A stretch of DNA of 64,000 nt from Nitratireductor sp. (GTDB lineage Bacteria; Pseudomonadota; Alphaproteobacteria; Rhizobiales; Rhizobiaceae): assembly GCF_017794765.1 (NCBI RefSeq), contig NZ_CP051236.1, forward strand, positions 1,113,307-1,177,306, given 5' to 3'. Under the pieces are notes generated by a model. That model ran no database searches. It had not been told where the DNA came from and worked only from the letters and a program-made list of their open reading frames with translations. Each line of letters opens with the position of its first letter. The stretch's first letter is position 1. The position numbers and the translations under genes are program-made. Shown in pieces: positions 18,460-27,633 of this stretch.

Positions 18460-19389
18460 GTGCCGCGGGTGGGTATTTATCTCCCAATCGCCGAAATGTC
18501 CGTCAACGTGTTCGTGCTGCTGGCCATGGGCGGCGCGGTCGGCTTTCTCTCCGGCATGTTCGGCGTCGGTGGCGGATTTCTCATCACGCCGCTCCTGATC
18601 TTCTACAATATTCCCCCCGCCATTGCGGTTGCCACCGGCGCCAACCAGGTGATTGCATCGTCGTTCTCGGGTGCACTGGCGCATTTCAAACGCAAATCTC
18701 TTGACCTGAAGCTAGGCACCGTATTGCTGGCCGGCGGTATAGTTGGTGCATCTCTGGGTGTCTCCGTCTTTGCTTATTTAAGGCGTCTGGGGCAGCTCGA
18801 TCTGATCGTCTCACTGCTCTACGTGGCATTTCTGGGCGTGGTCGGTGGGTTGATGCTGATGGAAAGCGTGCGCGCCATCAGGCGGTCCCGCGGTGGCCAG
18901 ACGGTCACACTGCGCAAGCCTGGCCAGCACAACTGGATCCATCGCCTGCCGCTGAAGATGCGCTTTCGAGCCTCGAAGCTATTTGTCAGTGTCATCCCAG
19001 TTCTGGCGCTCGGAGCATTCATCGGTTTTCTGGCATCGATCATGGGTGTAGGCGGCGGCTTTATTATGGTTCCGGCGCTTATCTATCTCCTCAAAGTGCC
19101 GACGAATGTCGTGATCGGTACATCGCTGTTCCAGATCATCTTCGTGGCCGCTTTCACGACGATTATCCATTCGACGGCAAACCAGACCGTTGACGTGGTG
19201 CTCGCTTTTCTTCTCATGGTAGGTGGGGTTGCCGGCGCGCAATATGGCGCAAGGGTGGGGCAAAAGCTTCGCGGCGAGCAATTGCGTGCGCTTCTTGCAC
19301 TGCTCGTTCTGGCGGTGGCGCTTCGTCTTGGGTTTGACCTCTTCGTTCGTCCCGAGAGCGTCTACTCGCTCTCACCGGCGGGAGGTTGA
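18460..19389 (+). CDS. TSUP-family permease (TauE/SafE)
   Basis: 309-residue inner-membrane protein with two homologous halves, each carrying the TSUP signature: GFLSGMFGVGGGFLITPLL near residue 30 and GFLASIMGVGGGFIMVPAL near residue 190. The family exports sulfite, sulfoacetate or related organosulfur anions. No ATG precedes the conserved start, so translation must begin at GTG 18460 or the in-frame GTG at 18469 (giving GIYLPIAEMS). The TIGR02186-type gene follows after 3 bases; this pairing recurs in Alphaproteobacteria and implies a joint role. Confidence 0.92.
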   Translation: MPRVGIYLPIAEMSVNVFVLLAMGGAVGFLSGMFGVGGGFLITPLLIFYNIPPAIAVATGANQVIASSFSGALAHFKRKSLDLKLGTVLLAGGIVGASLGVSVFAYLRRLGQLDLIVSLLYVAFLGVVGGLMLMESVRAIRRSRGGQTVTLRKPGQHNWIHRLPLKMRFRASKLFVSVIPVLALGAFIGFLASIMGVGGGFIMVPALIYLLKVPTNVVIGTSLFQIIFVAAFTTIIHSTANQTVDVVLAFLLMVGGVAGAQYGARVGQKLRGEQLRALLALLVLAVALRLGFDLFVRPESVYSLSPAGG

Positions 19390-19392
19390 GCG

Positions 19393-20172
19393 ATGCGGTT
19401 TGCCCTGTTCTTCGCCCTCATCCTGTTGACGTCCTACTCGGCGGTGCAGGCACAGGATCGTATTCCGGAGAATATCCAGATTGGTCTGTCTACAGATCAG
19501 GTTTCGATCACCTCCGATTTCAGCGGCGCCGAACTCACCATCTTTGGCGCACTCGACAATGCAGATCCGTTGATTGCCCGGCAGGGACGTTACGACGTGA
19601 TCGTGGTTCTAGAAGGGCCGCCGCGCCCCGTGACGGTCCGCAAGAAAACCCGCGTCGCTGGCATGTGGATCAATACCGAATCGGTGATCTTCCGCGATGT
19701 CCCCGCCTCCTATTCCATGGCGCTCACGCGCGCGCCGCAGGATATCACGGCCCCTGATGGCTATCGGCAATTGGCGCTGGGTGCGGACAATCTTCATCTT
19801 CAGCCACTCGATGCGGATGGCGACCCGAAAACGATCGAGGAATTCACGCGTGCGCTGCGCGAACGCAAGGAGGCCGAAGGCCTTTACTCGACGCGGCCAG
19901 GGGCGGTGCGGTTTCTCTCACAAAGCCTTTTCAGAGCCTCGCTCAGGCTCGCCCCCAACGTCGCAGTCGGCACGCATAGAGCTCGTGCCTTTCTGTTTCG
20001 CAACGGCATGTTTCTACGTGAAACCTCGGCTCAACTCACCATTCGCAAGGCTGGGCTTGAGCAGCGCCTCTATCAGTTCGCGCATCAGAACAGCATGCTC
20101 TACGGCATTCTTTCCGTGCTGATCGCGATTGTGACAGGCTGGCTTGGGCGGCTGTTTTTCCGCAAGGACTGA
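19393..20172 (+). CDS. TIGR02186-family periplasmic/membrane protein
   Basis: 259 residues. A signal peptide (MRFALFFALILLTSYSAVQA) is followed by a beta-rich periplasmic domain (IQIGLSTDQVSITSDFSGAELTIFGAL) and a single C-terminal membrane span (LYGILSVLIAIVTGWLGRLFF). This is the layout of the TIGR02186 family, which accompanies TauE/SafE permeases and is probably an accessory part of the same exporter. The biochemical role is unknown. It converges without a gap on the pdeM gene. Confidence 0.85.
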   Translation: MRFALFFALILLTSYSAVQAQDRIPENIQIGLSTDQVSITSDFSGAELTIFGALDNADPLIARQGRYDVIVVLEGPPRPVTVRKKTRVAGMWINTESVIFRDVPASYSMALTRAPQDITAPDGYRQLALGADNLHLQPLDADGDPKTIEEFTRALRERKEAEGLYSTRPGAVRFLSQSLFRASLRLAPNVAVGTHRARAFLFRNGMFLRETSAQLTIRKAGLEQRLYQFAHQNSMLYGILSVLIAIVTGWLGRLFFRKD

Positions 20173-20880
20173 TTATCGCAACATGCTTCCGGCAATGGCG
20201 TAGATGCCCTGTCGGCCAAGCATGTAGGCTGTCAGCCTTTCACGCTCGAACAACCCGCTGAAAGCGCGGTCGAGTACATTGAGCGCGCCCGTCAGGCTGC
20301 CAAATGCCGGCATGATGAGCCGGCTTCCGTCACACGCGAAACAGGCCCGTCGCACGCCACGTCCGCGTCGCACGATGCGCGCCCCCGGATGCAGGTGCCC
20401 GGCGATTTCACCCGGGCCCGCAGTGCGGGCGGGTTCGTGTCGAAAGGTGAGGCCATCAATGGCGATTTCCCGTGCGCAGTGGCCGGGCAGGTCCGGAGGA
20501 GGTGCCGGATCATGATTGCCGGCAATCCAGTGCCAGTCGCGCTTGTCGATGATTCGGACAAGATGTTCGCGGAAAAGCGTGGGCATTTCGGCTGCACCCT
20601 CATCATCGTGAAAACTGTCGCCGAGGCTGATGACCATCTCGGGGTCGTAATCTGCCAAAACGCCTTCCAGCCGCTTCAGGGTTGCAGCGGTGTCATAGGG
20701 CGGCAGCATGCGGCCGCGCCGGGCGAAGGCCGCACCCTTTTCCAGATGCAGGTCGGAAACGACCATCAGGCCCATCGCCGGAAAGAACAGCACACCGCGC
20801 CAGTCGCACACGGCTTCGTGCCCGGCAATGCGCACGGTCAGCGCTGTGCTTGCATCGGTTGCGGGTGCCAGGCTGTTCAT
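20173..20880 (-). CDS. pdeM: Ligase-associated DNA damage response endonuclease PdeM
   Basis: 235-residue metallophosphoesterase. Metal-binding motifs are visible in order: SDLHLEKG (about 42-49), GDSFHD (about 87-92), GNHD (about 121-124) and the His-containing segment HEPAR. PdeM proteins belong to a four-part repair set with an Lhr-like helicase, an ATP-dependent ligase and a beta-lactamase-fold exonuclease. Its gene overlaps the helicase stop by 4 bases (20877-20880), so the two are translationally coupled. The ligase and exonuclease genes of the set are at 34.6-37.2 kb. Confidence 0.92.
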   Translation of the reverse strand: MNSLAPATDASTALTVRIAGHEAVCDWRGVLFFPAMGLMVVSDLHLEKGAAFARRGRMLPPYDTAATLKRLEGVLADYDPEMVISLGDSFHDDEGAAEMPTLFREHLVRIIDKRDWHWIAGNHDPAPPPDLPGHCAREIAIDGLTFRHEPARTAGPGEIAGHLHPGARIVRRGRGVRRACFACDGSRLIMPAFGSLTGALNVLDRAFSGLFERERLTAYMLGRQGIYAIAGSMLR

Positions 20881-23408
20881 GCTTCGAGGGCCTCCTGCAT
20901 CAATTCCTCGCCCGAAAGTCGCGAAGCTTCGCCAAGCAGCGCTTCGTTTGCGTCACCGGCCACCGCTTCCTTGCCGATTTCGAGCATGATGGGCACGGCG
21001 AGTGGCGAAATGCGTGTCAGCGCCTTATGCACGATTCGTCCGCGAATGCGCGACAGCATCTCGCCCAGCCTCCTGACATCAAGCAGCCCCTGCGCGGCGT
21101 CCGCCCATGTGGCCTGCATGAGAATGTGGTCGGGCTCATGGGCCCGCAAAACGTCGTAAATCAGGTCGGCGGAAACGGTCACCTGCCGGCCGGTCTTTTC
21201 CTGGCCGGGATGGCGTTTTTCCACGAGGCCGGAAATCAGCGCGCAATTGCGGAAGGTGCGTTTCAGAAGCCAGCTATCGGCAATCCATGCTTCGAGGTCA
21301 TCGCCCAGCATGTCCTCGTCCATGAGCGCGGCCAGGCTGAGCTTGCTGCTTTTCAACATGGCGCTCATATCGTTGAGGCCCCATACGGCAATGGCATAGT
21401 CATTGGCGACGAAGCCCAGCGGGTGTGCGCCGGCGCGCTCGAGCCGGCGGGTGAGAAGCATGCCGAGCGTCTGGTGCGCGAGCCGTCCTTCAAACGGGTA
21501 GAGCACCATGTAGAATCGGTTGCCGCGTGGAAAGGTCTCCACAAGAAGGTCTTCGCGGCGCGGCAGGATGGATTTGTCGTGCTGGATGGAAAGCCACTCG
21601 GCCACCTGCGGCGGCAATGTCTTCCAGCGCTCCGGGTCGGCCAGCATGGCACGAACCTCCGAAGCCAGATAGGTGGAAAGCGGGAATTTTCCGCCCGCAT
21701 AATAAGGCACCTTGGCGTCCTCGCCGCCGCCCGCCGAGACAAGACACTCATTCTCGCGAATGCCCTCGAAGCGCAGCACACGGCCTGAAAACAGGAAGGT
21801 GTCGCCCTGTGTCAGGGTTTCGAGGAAATACTCCTCTACCTTCCCAAGAACCGGTCCGCCGCGCGAGGCGCTGCCGCGCCCAGGCCGCACCATGCGGATA
21901 TTCAGCATCGGCGATTCGACGATGGTGCCGACATTCAGACGGTATTGCTGTGCGATGCGCGGGTTGGCGATGCGCCAGAGCCCGTCCTTCGTCTTGCGGA
22001 TGCGGGCATAGCGCTCATAGCTTTTCAGCGCGTAGCCGCCCGTCGCTACAAACTCGACAATACGGTCGAATGTCACCCGGTCCAGCCCGGCATAGGGGGC
22101 AGCACTCGCCACCTCGCCATAGAGCACATCCGCGTCGAACGGGGCTGCACAGGCCGAACCCAGCACATGCTGAGCCAGCACATCGAGTGCGCCTTCCACC
22201 AGTGGCGGTGTGTCCTGCGCGCCAAGATAGTTTGCCTCAAGCGCCGCGCGGCACTCCATCACCTCAAAGCGATTTGCCGGCACGAGAATGGCGCGGCTCG
22301 GCTCATCCATGCGGTGGTTGGAGCGGCCGATGCGTTGCGCCAGCCGGCTCGCTCCCTTCGGCGCGCCCACATGGACGACGAGATCCACATCGCCCCAGTC
22401 GATTCCCAGATCCAGCGTCGACGTGGCGACGATGGCCCGGAGGCTATTGGTCTCCATCGCTTTTTCCACCTTGCGCCGCTGGCCGACATCCAGCGAGCCG
22501 TGGTGCAGCGCAATCGGCAGATTGTCTTCATTGGCGCGCCACAATTCGCGAAACAGAAGCTCGGCCTGGCTTCGCGTATTGACAAAAAGCAGGGTGGTCC
22601 GACGCGCCTTGATCGCCTCATAGACCTTCGGGATGGCATAGAGCGCGGAGTGTCCGGCCCAGGGCACGCGCTCGTCCGTTTCCAGAATGGTAATGTGTGG
22701 TTTTGCGCCGCCGGACACGGTCACGATGTCGGCCATGGCGTCGGGCCTGTCCTGCGGCACCAGCCAGCGGCGCAGTGCTTCAGGCTCGGCAACGGTCGCA
22801 GAAAGACCAATGGTCTGCAGCTCCGGCCGCAGGCGGCGCAGCCGCGCAAGGCCGAGTGAGAGTAGATGTCCACGCTTGGAGATCACCAGCGAATGCAATT
22901 CGTCGAACACCACGAATTTGAGGTGCGAGAAGAAGCGCTCCGCATCGGGGGACGCGATAAGAAGGGCAAGCTGTTCGGGCGTGGTGAGCAGAATGTCGGG
23001 TGGCGCATGCTTCTGCCGCTGGCGCTTGTGGGTGGGCGTATCGCCGGTGCGTGTCTCCATGGTCACCGGCAACTCCATCTCGGCCACCGGCATGTTGAGA
23101 TTGCGCTGAATGTCGACGGCGAGTGCCTTGAGCGGCGAAATGTAGAGCGTGTGCACCCCGCGTCGCGCTTCGCCGGGGCGAGGTTTTGGCCGGTCCGCGA
23201 GATCGGTGAGCGTTGGCAAAAAACCGGCGAGCGTCTTGCCGGCACCCGTCGGCGCTATCAGTAGCGCGGAGCGACCGGCCTGCGTGCGTGCCAGAAGCTC
23301 CAGCTGATGCGCACGCGGCTGCCACCCACGCGTGGCGAACCATTCGCTGAAGGGCGCTGGCAGGGTGGGCGCGGCAATGCCGTCAATGGGGTGCGTCCGG
23401 TGTTCCAA
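20877..23408 (-). CDS. Ligase-associated DEXH-box helicase (Lhr-like)
   Basis: 843-residue superfamily 2 helicase of the Lhr-like, ligase-associated group. Walker A is APTGAGKTLAGF (about 53-64), the DEXH box is VVFDELHSL, motif III is LSATVAEPE, and motif VI is QRIGRSNHR. The C-terminal half carries the Lhr-type winged-helix/core region. It is thought to process or unwind damaged duplex DNA together with PdeM, the ligase and the exonuclease. It begins 84 bases after phnN on the same strand, so read-through from the phosphonate operon is possible. Confidence 0.94.
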   Translation of the reverse strand: MEHRTHPIDGIAAPTLPAPFSEWFATRGWQPRAHQLELLARTQAGRSALLIAPTGAGKTLAGFLPTLTDLADRPKPRPGEARRGVHTLYISPLKALAVDIQRNLNMPVAEMELPVTMETRTGDTPTHKRQRQKHAPPDILLTTPEQLALLIASPDAERFFSHLKFVVFDELHSLVISKRGHLLSLGLARLRRLRPELQTIGLSATVAEPEALRRWLVPQDRPDAMADIVTVSGGAKPHITILETDERVPWAGHSALYAIPKVYEAIKARRTTLLFVNTRSQAELLFRELWRANEDNLPIALHHGSLDVGQRRKVEKAMETNSLRAIVATSTLDLGIDWGDVDLVVHVGAPKGASRLAQRIGRSNHRMDEPSRAILVPANRFEVMECRAALEANYLGAQDTPPLVEGALDVLAQHVLGSACAAPFDADVLYGEVASAAPYAGLDRVTFDRIVEFVATGGYALKSYERYARIRKTKDGLWRIANPRIAQQYRLNVGTIVESPMLNIRMVRPGRGSASRGGPVLGKVEEYFLETLTQGDTFLFSGRVLRFEGIRENECLVSAGGGEDAKVPYYAGGKFPLSTYLASEVRAMLADPERWKTLPPQVAEWLSIQHDKSILPRREDLLVETFPRGNRFYMVLYPFEGRLAHQTLGMLLTRRLERAGAHPLGFVANDYAIAVWGLNDMSAMLKSSKLSLAALMDEDMLGDDLEAWIADSWLLKRTFRNCALISGLVEKRHPGQEKTGRQVTVSADLIYDVLRAHEPDHILMQATWADAAQGLLDVRRLGEMLSRIRGRIVHKALTRISPLAVPIMLEIGKEAVAGDANEALLGEASRLSGEELMQEALEA

Positions 23409-23492
23409 GATGCGTTAGAACTAAACCAGAACAGAGGGCGCGCCAAGAGGTGCTTTTGGCGTCTGCCCGCATCTCTGGAGCAGGGAAGGGGA

Positions 23493-24125
23493 TCAGACGC
23501 TGTCGCTCACCGCGCTCCATGCGGCGGCACGACGCAGAATGTCCTGAAATTTTTCGCCCGCCTCCTCCAGCGAACCGGAGTTATCGATGATTGTTGCGTC
23601 TTCCACGGCGAGCTCCTTCGCGTGCGCCCGTTCAAGACGCGCCAGCACTTCCTCGCGGGTTTCGCGACCACGACGAGAAAGCCGCTCGGCAAGAACCTCG
23701 CGCGATGCCGTCACGATCACGGCAATCACATTGCCATAGCGTTCACGCAGCAGGGGGATCACCGCGCGTGAAACGTTGGCGACTGCCACATGGCCTTCAC
23801 GCACGATTTCGTCGACGCTGGCGGGCAGCCCGTATTTCAGACCGTTCGCCTCCCAGCTCACCGCGAATGCACGCTCGCGCTCCGCTTCTTCGAACTCCAC
23901 CCGAGTGAGGCAGTCATGCGCCTCGCCGGCTCCGTCCATCTCGCGCGTGATGACACGGCGGACAAAGGTCACATCGCTGTCCTGCGGACCGAGCCGCTGG
24001 CGGGCATAGTCCATCACCGAATCCTTGCCGGCGCCCGAAGGACCGGCCACTGCAATGAAAACGCCGTGCCGGATCGGGAAATCCTGCTCGTCGAGAATGC
24101 GCTCCAGCGTGGCCGATGACCTCAT
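23493..24125 (-). CDS. phnN: Ribose 1,5-bisphosphate phosphokinase
   Basis: 210-residue kinase of the guanylate-kinase fold that makes PRPP from ribose 1,5-bisphosphate, closing the C-P lyase pathway. The P-loop is AVAGPSGAGKDSV (about 25-37), followed by RRVITREMDGAGEAHD, the substrate-binding region of the family. The start codon overlaps the phnM stop by 4 bases (ATGA), so it is co-translated with phnM. It is the last phn gene of this transcription unit. Confidence 0.93.
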   Translation of the reverse strand: MRSSATLERILDEQDFPIRHGVFIAVAGPSGAGKDSVMDYARQRLGPQDSDVTFVRRVITREMDGAGEAHDCLTRVEFEEAERERAFAVSWEANGLKYGLPASVDEIVREGHVAVANVSRAVIPLLRERYGNVIAVIVTASREVLAERLSRRGRETREEVLARLERAHAKELAVEDATIIDNSGSLEEAGEKFQDILRRAAAWSAVSDSV

Positions 24126-25261
24126 GCCACCCGCGCTCCTTCGCGCCAGACTGAGCGTACGATCGGCACATGCTCGTCTACCCGCACCCGGATCACGTCA
24201 CCGCGGCGGCCCTGTTCAAGAATGCCGCGATCATCAAGGCCGACAGCTTCGGCCGGGTTCTTGGAAACCATGGCCACGGCCTGTGGAAGCGAAATGTGCT
24301 CCACCGTCTCGCCCAGTGCAAAGGCGGCCTGAACGAGGCTGAACGGGATATAGTCGGACGACAGAATGTCGAGCGTCTTGCCTTCCGCCAGACTGCGCGC
24401 GGAGACATTGCCGGAATGCGACCCGCCACGCACCACGTTGGGCGCGCCCATCAACACCTGCATGCCGGCCTCTCGGGAAGCCCTGGCAGCTTCCTGCGTG
24501 GTCGGGAACTCGGCGACACGTACGCCCTGCGTTGCAGCTTCGTTCACATGCTCCATCGTGGCGTCGTCATGACTTGCCAGAATGATGCCCTTTTCCCGAC
24601 AGATGTCGGCAATGGCGTTGCGATGCCTGTTCGAATAGGTCTGCGACTGGGTGACGCGCTTTTCACAGAACTGGCGGAAATCCTCTTCCGTCATGCCGGT
24701 CTTGTTCATGTAGTAGACCTTGTAGGTCTCGATGCTGGTGAACTGGCGCTGGCCAGGGGAGTGGTCCATCAGCGACGCGAGCTTCACCCGGCTGTCATTC
24801 ATGAATAGTTCGAACCCTTCCAGGCAATCGGGCGCGGAGACCTCGCATCGCAGATGCAGGAAGTGGTCGGCGCGTAACCGACCGGCTTCCACGCTGTTCT
24901 CGATCGCGTGGCCGAGCTCGCGCATTTCCGGCGCGCCAAGATTGCTGTCTTCATCAAGGCCGATCCGCAGCGCGTCGAACACGGTGGTGATGCCGGAAGC
25001 GGCAATCTGCGCGTCATGCGCCAGCACCGAGGCGATCGGGTTCCAGCGCACTTTCGGACGCGGCGCATAGTGACGCTCCAGATGATCCGTGTGCAATTCT
25101 ACAAGGCCCGGCAGGACGTAATCGCCCTCCATATCTTCACCGCTAGAGGCATTGCCGGCGGCAATGTCGGTGATGCGCCCGTCGCGTATCGAAATGCTGC
25201 CTTCGATCACTTCATCCGGCAGCACGATGCGGGCGTTTTTCAGGACCAGTTCGTTCGTCAT
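24122..25261 (-). CDS. phnM: Alpha-D-ribose 1-methylphosphonate 5-triphosphate diphosphatase
   Basis: 379-residue amidohydrolase-fold enzyme that releases diphosphate before the radical C-P cleavage step. The metal site LVELHTDHLERH (His-x-x-His type, about residues 52-63) and the later His segments (HSPGQRQF, LASHDDAT) are present. The ATG at 25261 gives the typical start MTNELVLKNARIVLPDE; the frame extends upstream into the neighbouring gene without family-like sequence. It lies 2 bases from the DUF1045 gene and overlaps phnN. Confidence 0.95.
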   Translation of the reverse strand: MTNELVLKNARIVLPDEVIEGSISIRDGRITDIAAGNASSGEDMEGDYVLPGLVELHTDHLERHYAPRPKVRWNPIASVLAHDAQIAASGITTVFDALRIGLDEDSNLGAPEMRELGHAIENSVEAGRLRADHFLHLRCEVSAPDCLEGFELFMNDSRVKLASLMDHSPGQRQFTSIETYKVYYMNKTGMTEEDFRQFCEKRVTQSQTYSNRHRNAIADICREKGIILASHDDATMEHVNEAATQGVRVAEFPTTQEAARASREAGMQVLMGAPNVVRGGSHSGNVSARSLAEGKTLDILSSDYIPFSLVQAAFALGETVEHISLPQAVAMVSKNPAEAVGLDDRGILEQGRRGDVIRVRVDEHVPIVRSVWREGARVA

Positions 25262-25263
25262 TA

Positions 25264-25971
25264 TCAGGCGGTCTTTCTTGTCTTGTTCCAGCCAAGCGTC
25301 TGGAAGGATTTCACCTGGAACGGCGCACCCGGCTCCGACTCGATGAACAGAGCCAGCGAGCCGATTTCCAATGGTTCCGACAAAAGCGGCCCGAAGAAGG
25401 CATCGATGGCGCGTTCCATGCGCGGAGCCTCTTCCTGGGGCACGCGTCCGGTCAGGGTCATGTGGAAGCGAAATTCCTCGAACACATAGGGGTAGCCCCA
25501 TTTGTGCAGATTCTTGAGCTGCGCCGGTGTGAGGTTTTCCGGATTACGCCGTTCAAGCTCCCCGGCGGTCAGCGGAGCGCGAAACGCTTCAAAGCTCTCC
25601 ACGATACTGCCGGCCAACGCGTCCAGCCGTTCGGAGCGCTCTTCGGGAACAAGCGCGAAAAAGCCGTCCAGCCTGCGCACCACCGCGCGCGGGATCGTTA
25701 CCGGCTCCATCTGTGCGCAGAACTTTGCCAGCGCCTGGATCAGCGCCTGCTCGCTCTGGCCCTCGGCTAGCCGGAACGGGGCCTTGAGCGTCGCATGAAA
25801 TCCGTAGCGGCGTGCCGCAGCCGTGTGAAACGAGATCTCCGCCGCCGAAAAGGGCCCGGCATCCACCGGCGTGAGCGATGCGCCGGTAAAGGCATCGCGT
25901 CCCAACCAACGGGCGGCGGCCCGCGTTAGCGGGTCATCCTGTTCGGGTGTGAAGTAGATTGCGTAGCGCAT
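25264..25971 (-). CDS. DUF1045 protein of phosphonate operons (2H phosphoesterase-like)
   Basis: 235-residue cytoplasmic protein typical of phn operons in Alphaproteobacteria. Two H-x-T/S-type motifs, RYGFHATLKAPF and EFRFHMTLTGRV, give the pattern of the 2H phosphoesterase superfamily, consistent with a cyclic-phosphate hydrolase role after C-P lyase (PhnJ makes a 1,2-cyclic phosphate). That role is inferred; PhnP normally does this step and no phnP is seen here. The gene sits between the second phnE and phnM. Confidence 0.85.
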   Translation of the reverse strand: MRYAIYFTPEQDDPLTRAAARWLGRDAFTGASLTPVDAGPFSAAEISFHTAAARRYGFHATLKAPFRLAEGQSEQALIQALAKFCAQMEPVTIPRAVVRRLDGFFALVPEERSERLDALAGSIVESFEAFRAPLTAGELERRNPENLTPAQLKNLHKWGYPYVFEEFRFHMTLTGRVPQEEAPRMERAIDAFFGPLLSEPLEIGSLALFIESEPGAPFQVKSFQTLGWNKTRKTA

Positions 25972-26083
25972 GAGCTTTTCCTCGCCGATTGCGGTGCAAT
26001 AGGCGATTTGTGTGACAGGTTAACGAATCCCTCGAAAGGACCACAGAAGCTATCAGCCAAATTCCGTCGCGTCATCATCCACC

Positions 26084-27631
26084 TCATTGCCTGCCGATGA
26101 GACGCTGACGCAGCGCGTTGGAGATGTTGTCGAAGATGAAAACCACCAGCAGGATCAGGATGACCATATATGCAACGTTTTCCCAGTCCTGATTGGTCCG
26201 CATGGCCTCCCAGAGTTTGAGGCCGATGCCGCCTGCACCCACTGCGCCGATGATGGTGGCAGAGCGCGTGTTGGACTCCCAGAAATAGAGGGACTGGCTC
26301 AAAAAAACGGGAAGGACCTGGGGCACGACGCCGAAGCGTTGCACGGATGACGGCGAGGCGCCGACGGAGCGCACGCCCTCCCGCTGCTTGTCATCGATGT
26401 TCTCGAGCGCTTCCGAGTAAAGCTTGCCGAAGGTGCCAGTGTCGGTGAAGAAGATCGCCGAAATGCCGGCAAGCGGTCCCGGCCCGAACGCCCGGGTGAA
26501 GAACAGCGCCCAGATCAGCATATCCACCGAGCGTAGAAAATCGAAAGAGCGCTTCAGAAGATGGTTGACGAAGCGATTGGGCATGATGTTGCGCGCGGCC
26601 GCAAAAGCCAGCGGAAAGGCCAGAAGCGAAGCAAACACAGTGCCGGCAAATGCCATTACGATTGTTTGCAGTAGTTTCAGCCAGACATCGCCATGCTGCC
26701 AGTCGGCATTGTTGACGATGTTGTCCCAGGCGATGGCCAGATTGGAGCGCCCTTCCTCGATGCGCTCACCGAAAAAGATCGTCCCCAGAACTTCGCTCGT
26801 CGACATGCCCCAATAGGGCGAACGCGTGTCGAAGAAGAAGTTTTCCCAGCCGAGAAAACGACGGCGCACCTTGACTTCATCATCCTCGATTTCCGCACGG
26901 CCGGCAAAGCCGAAGCGTACGATCACCTTGGCACCGGGCGCGCGCTGGCTGGCCCAGTCGGGCAGGGGACCGCGCGCATGAACGGCTTCCCTCTCTTCTA
27001 TATCGAGTTCCAGTACCTCACCATTGTACGCGACAGACACGAAGCCTGGCTGAACGCGTATATGCGCGTCACCACCGAAGGAAATATCGGCGCCCACAAT
27101 GGCTTCCTCCCGGGTTACCATCGGCTCCGCCGGTGCGGGTTTTGCGGTCGGTGCTTCGGTTGGCGCGGAGGGAGAAGGCATGGCACCGAGGAAACCACCA
27201 TCATCTTTCGCAGCCGGCTTCGTGTCGAGCGCACCGAGGAAACCTGCGCCACTGGTTTGGCCGCTGCCGGTGTCTGTGGCTTGAGTGGTCACTGCGCGAC
27301 GGCGTTCGACAATTGCTGTTTCCGTTGCCAGCCAGTCAGGTTTCGGATTGTCCCCCAGCGGTGAGAAGCGGGGGAAAGAAATCTCCAGCGCATCGCCGTC
27401 ATACTCGATGTCAGGGCGGATTTCATACGAAACCCAATCGGCCAGATAGCTGCCTGCAATATCCCAGTTGCCGTTGGAGACGACCTGCCCCACGGCAAAG
27501 AGCCACCAGGCAAAGACCATGTAGAGCGCGACTGCGCAGATGATGAGCAAGCCCCGCAGGTGCTCCATCACTGGCCGATGAAACACGTCCGCATGGCGCG
27601 CGGCAATGGCGTTGGCTTCGGTTTCGGTCAT
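26084..27631 (-). CDS. phnE: Phosphonate ABC transporter permease with a large periplasmic insert
   Basis: 515 residues, against about 260-330 for usual PhnE. The conserved permease core is C-terminal (about 320-515), with the transporter loop GVRSVGASPSSVQRFGVVPQVLP and the TIIGAVGAGGIGL segment. A first membrane span is at about 25-50. Between them is a soluble stretch of about 260 residues that includes a Pro/Ala/Thr-rich linker and a repeated GFLGA motif (130-134 and 146-150). The insert should face the periplasm. The stop of the preceding phnE is 2 bases upstream. Confidence 0.9.
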   Translation of the reverse strand: MTETEANAIAARHADVFHRPVMEHLRGLLIICAVALYMVFAWWLFAVGQVVSNGNWDIAGSYLADWVSYEIRPDIEYDGDALEISFPRFSPLGDNPKPDWLATETAIVERRRAVTTQATDTGSGQTSGAGFLGALDTKPAAKDDGGFLGAMPSPSAPTEAPTAKPAPAEPMVTREEAIVGADISFGGDAHIRVQPGFVSVAYNGEVLELDIEEREAVHARGPLPDWASQRAPGAKVIVRFGFAGRAEIEDDEVKVRRRFLGWENFFFDTRSPYWGMSTSEVLGTIFFGERIEEGRSNLAIAWDNIVNNADWQHGDVWLKLLQTIVMAFAGTVFASLLAFPLAFAAARNIMPNRFVNHLLKRSFDFLRSVDMLIWALFFTRAFGPGPLAGISAIFFTDTGTFGKLYSEALENIDDKQREGVRSVGASPSSVQRFGVVPQVLPVFLSQSLYFWESNTRSATIIGAVGAGGIGLKLWEAMRTNQDWENVAYMVILILLVVFIFDNISNALRQRLIGRQ

Positions 27632-27633
27632 GA

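Noticed and set aside
21527..22582. Plus-strand open frame opposite the Lhr-like helicase
   Set aside because: Arg/Pro/Ser-rich composition typical of out-of-frame translation; no motif.
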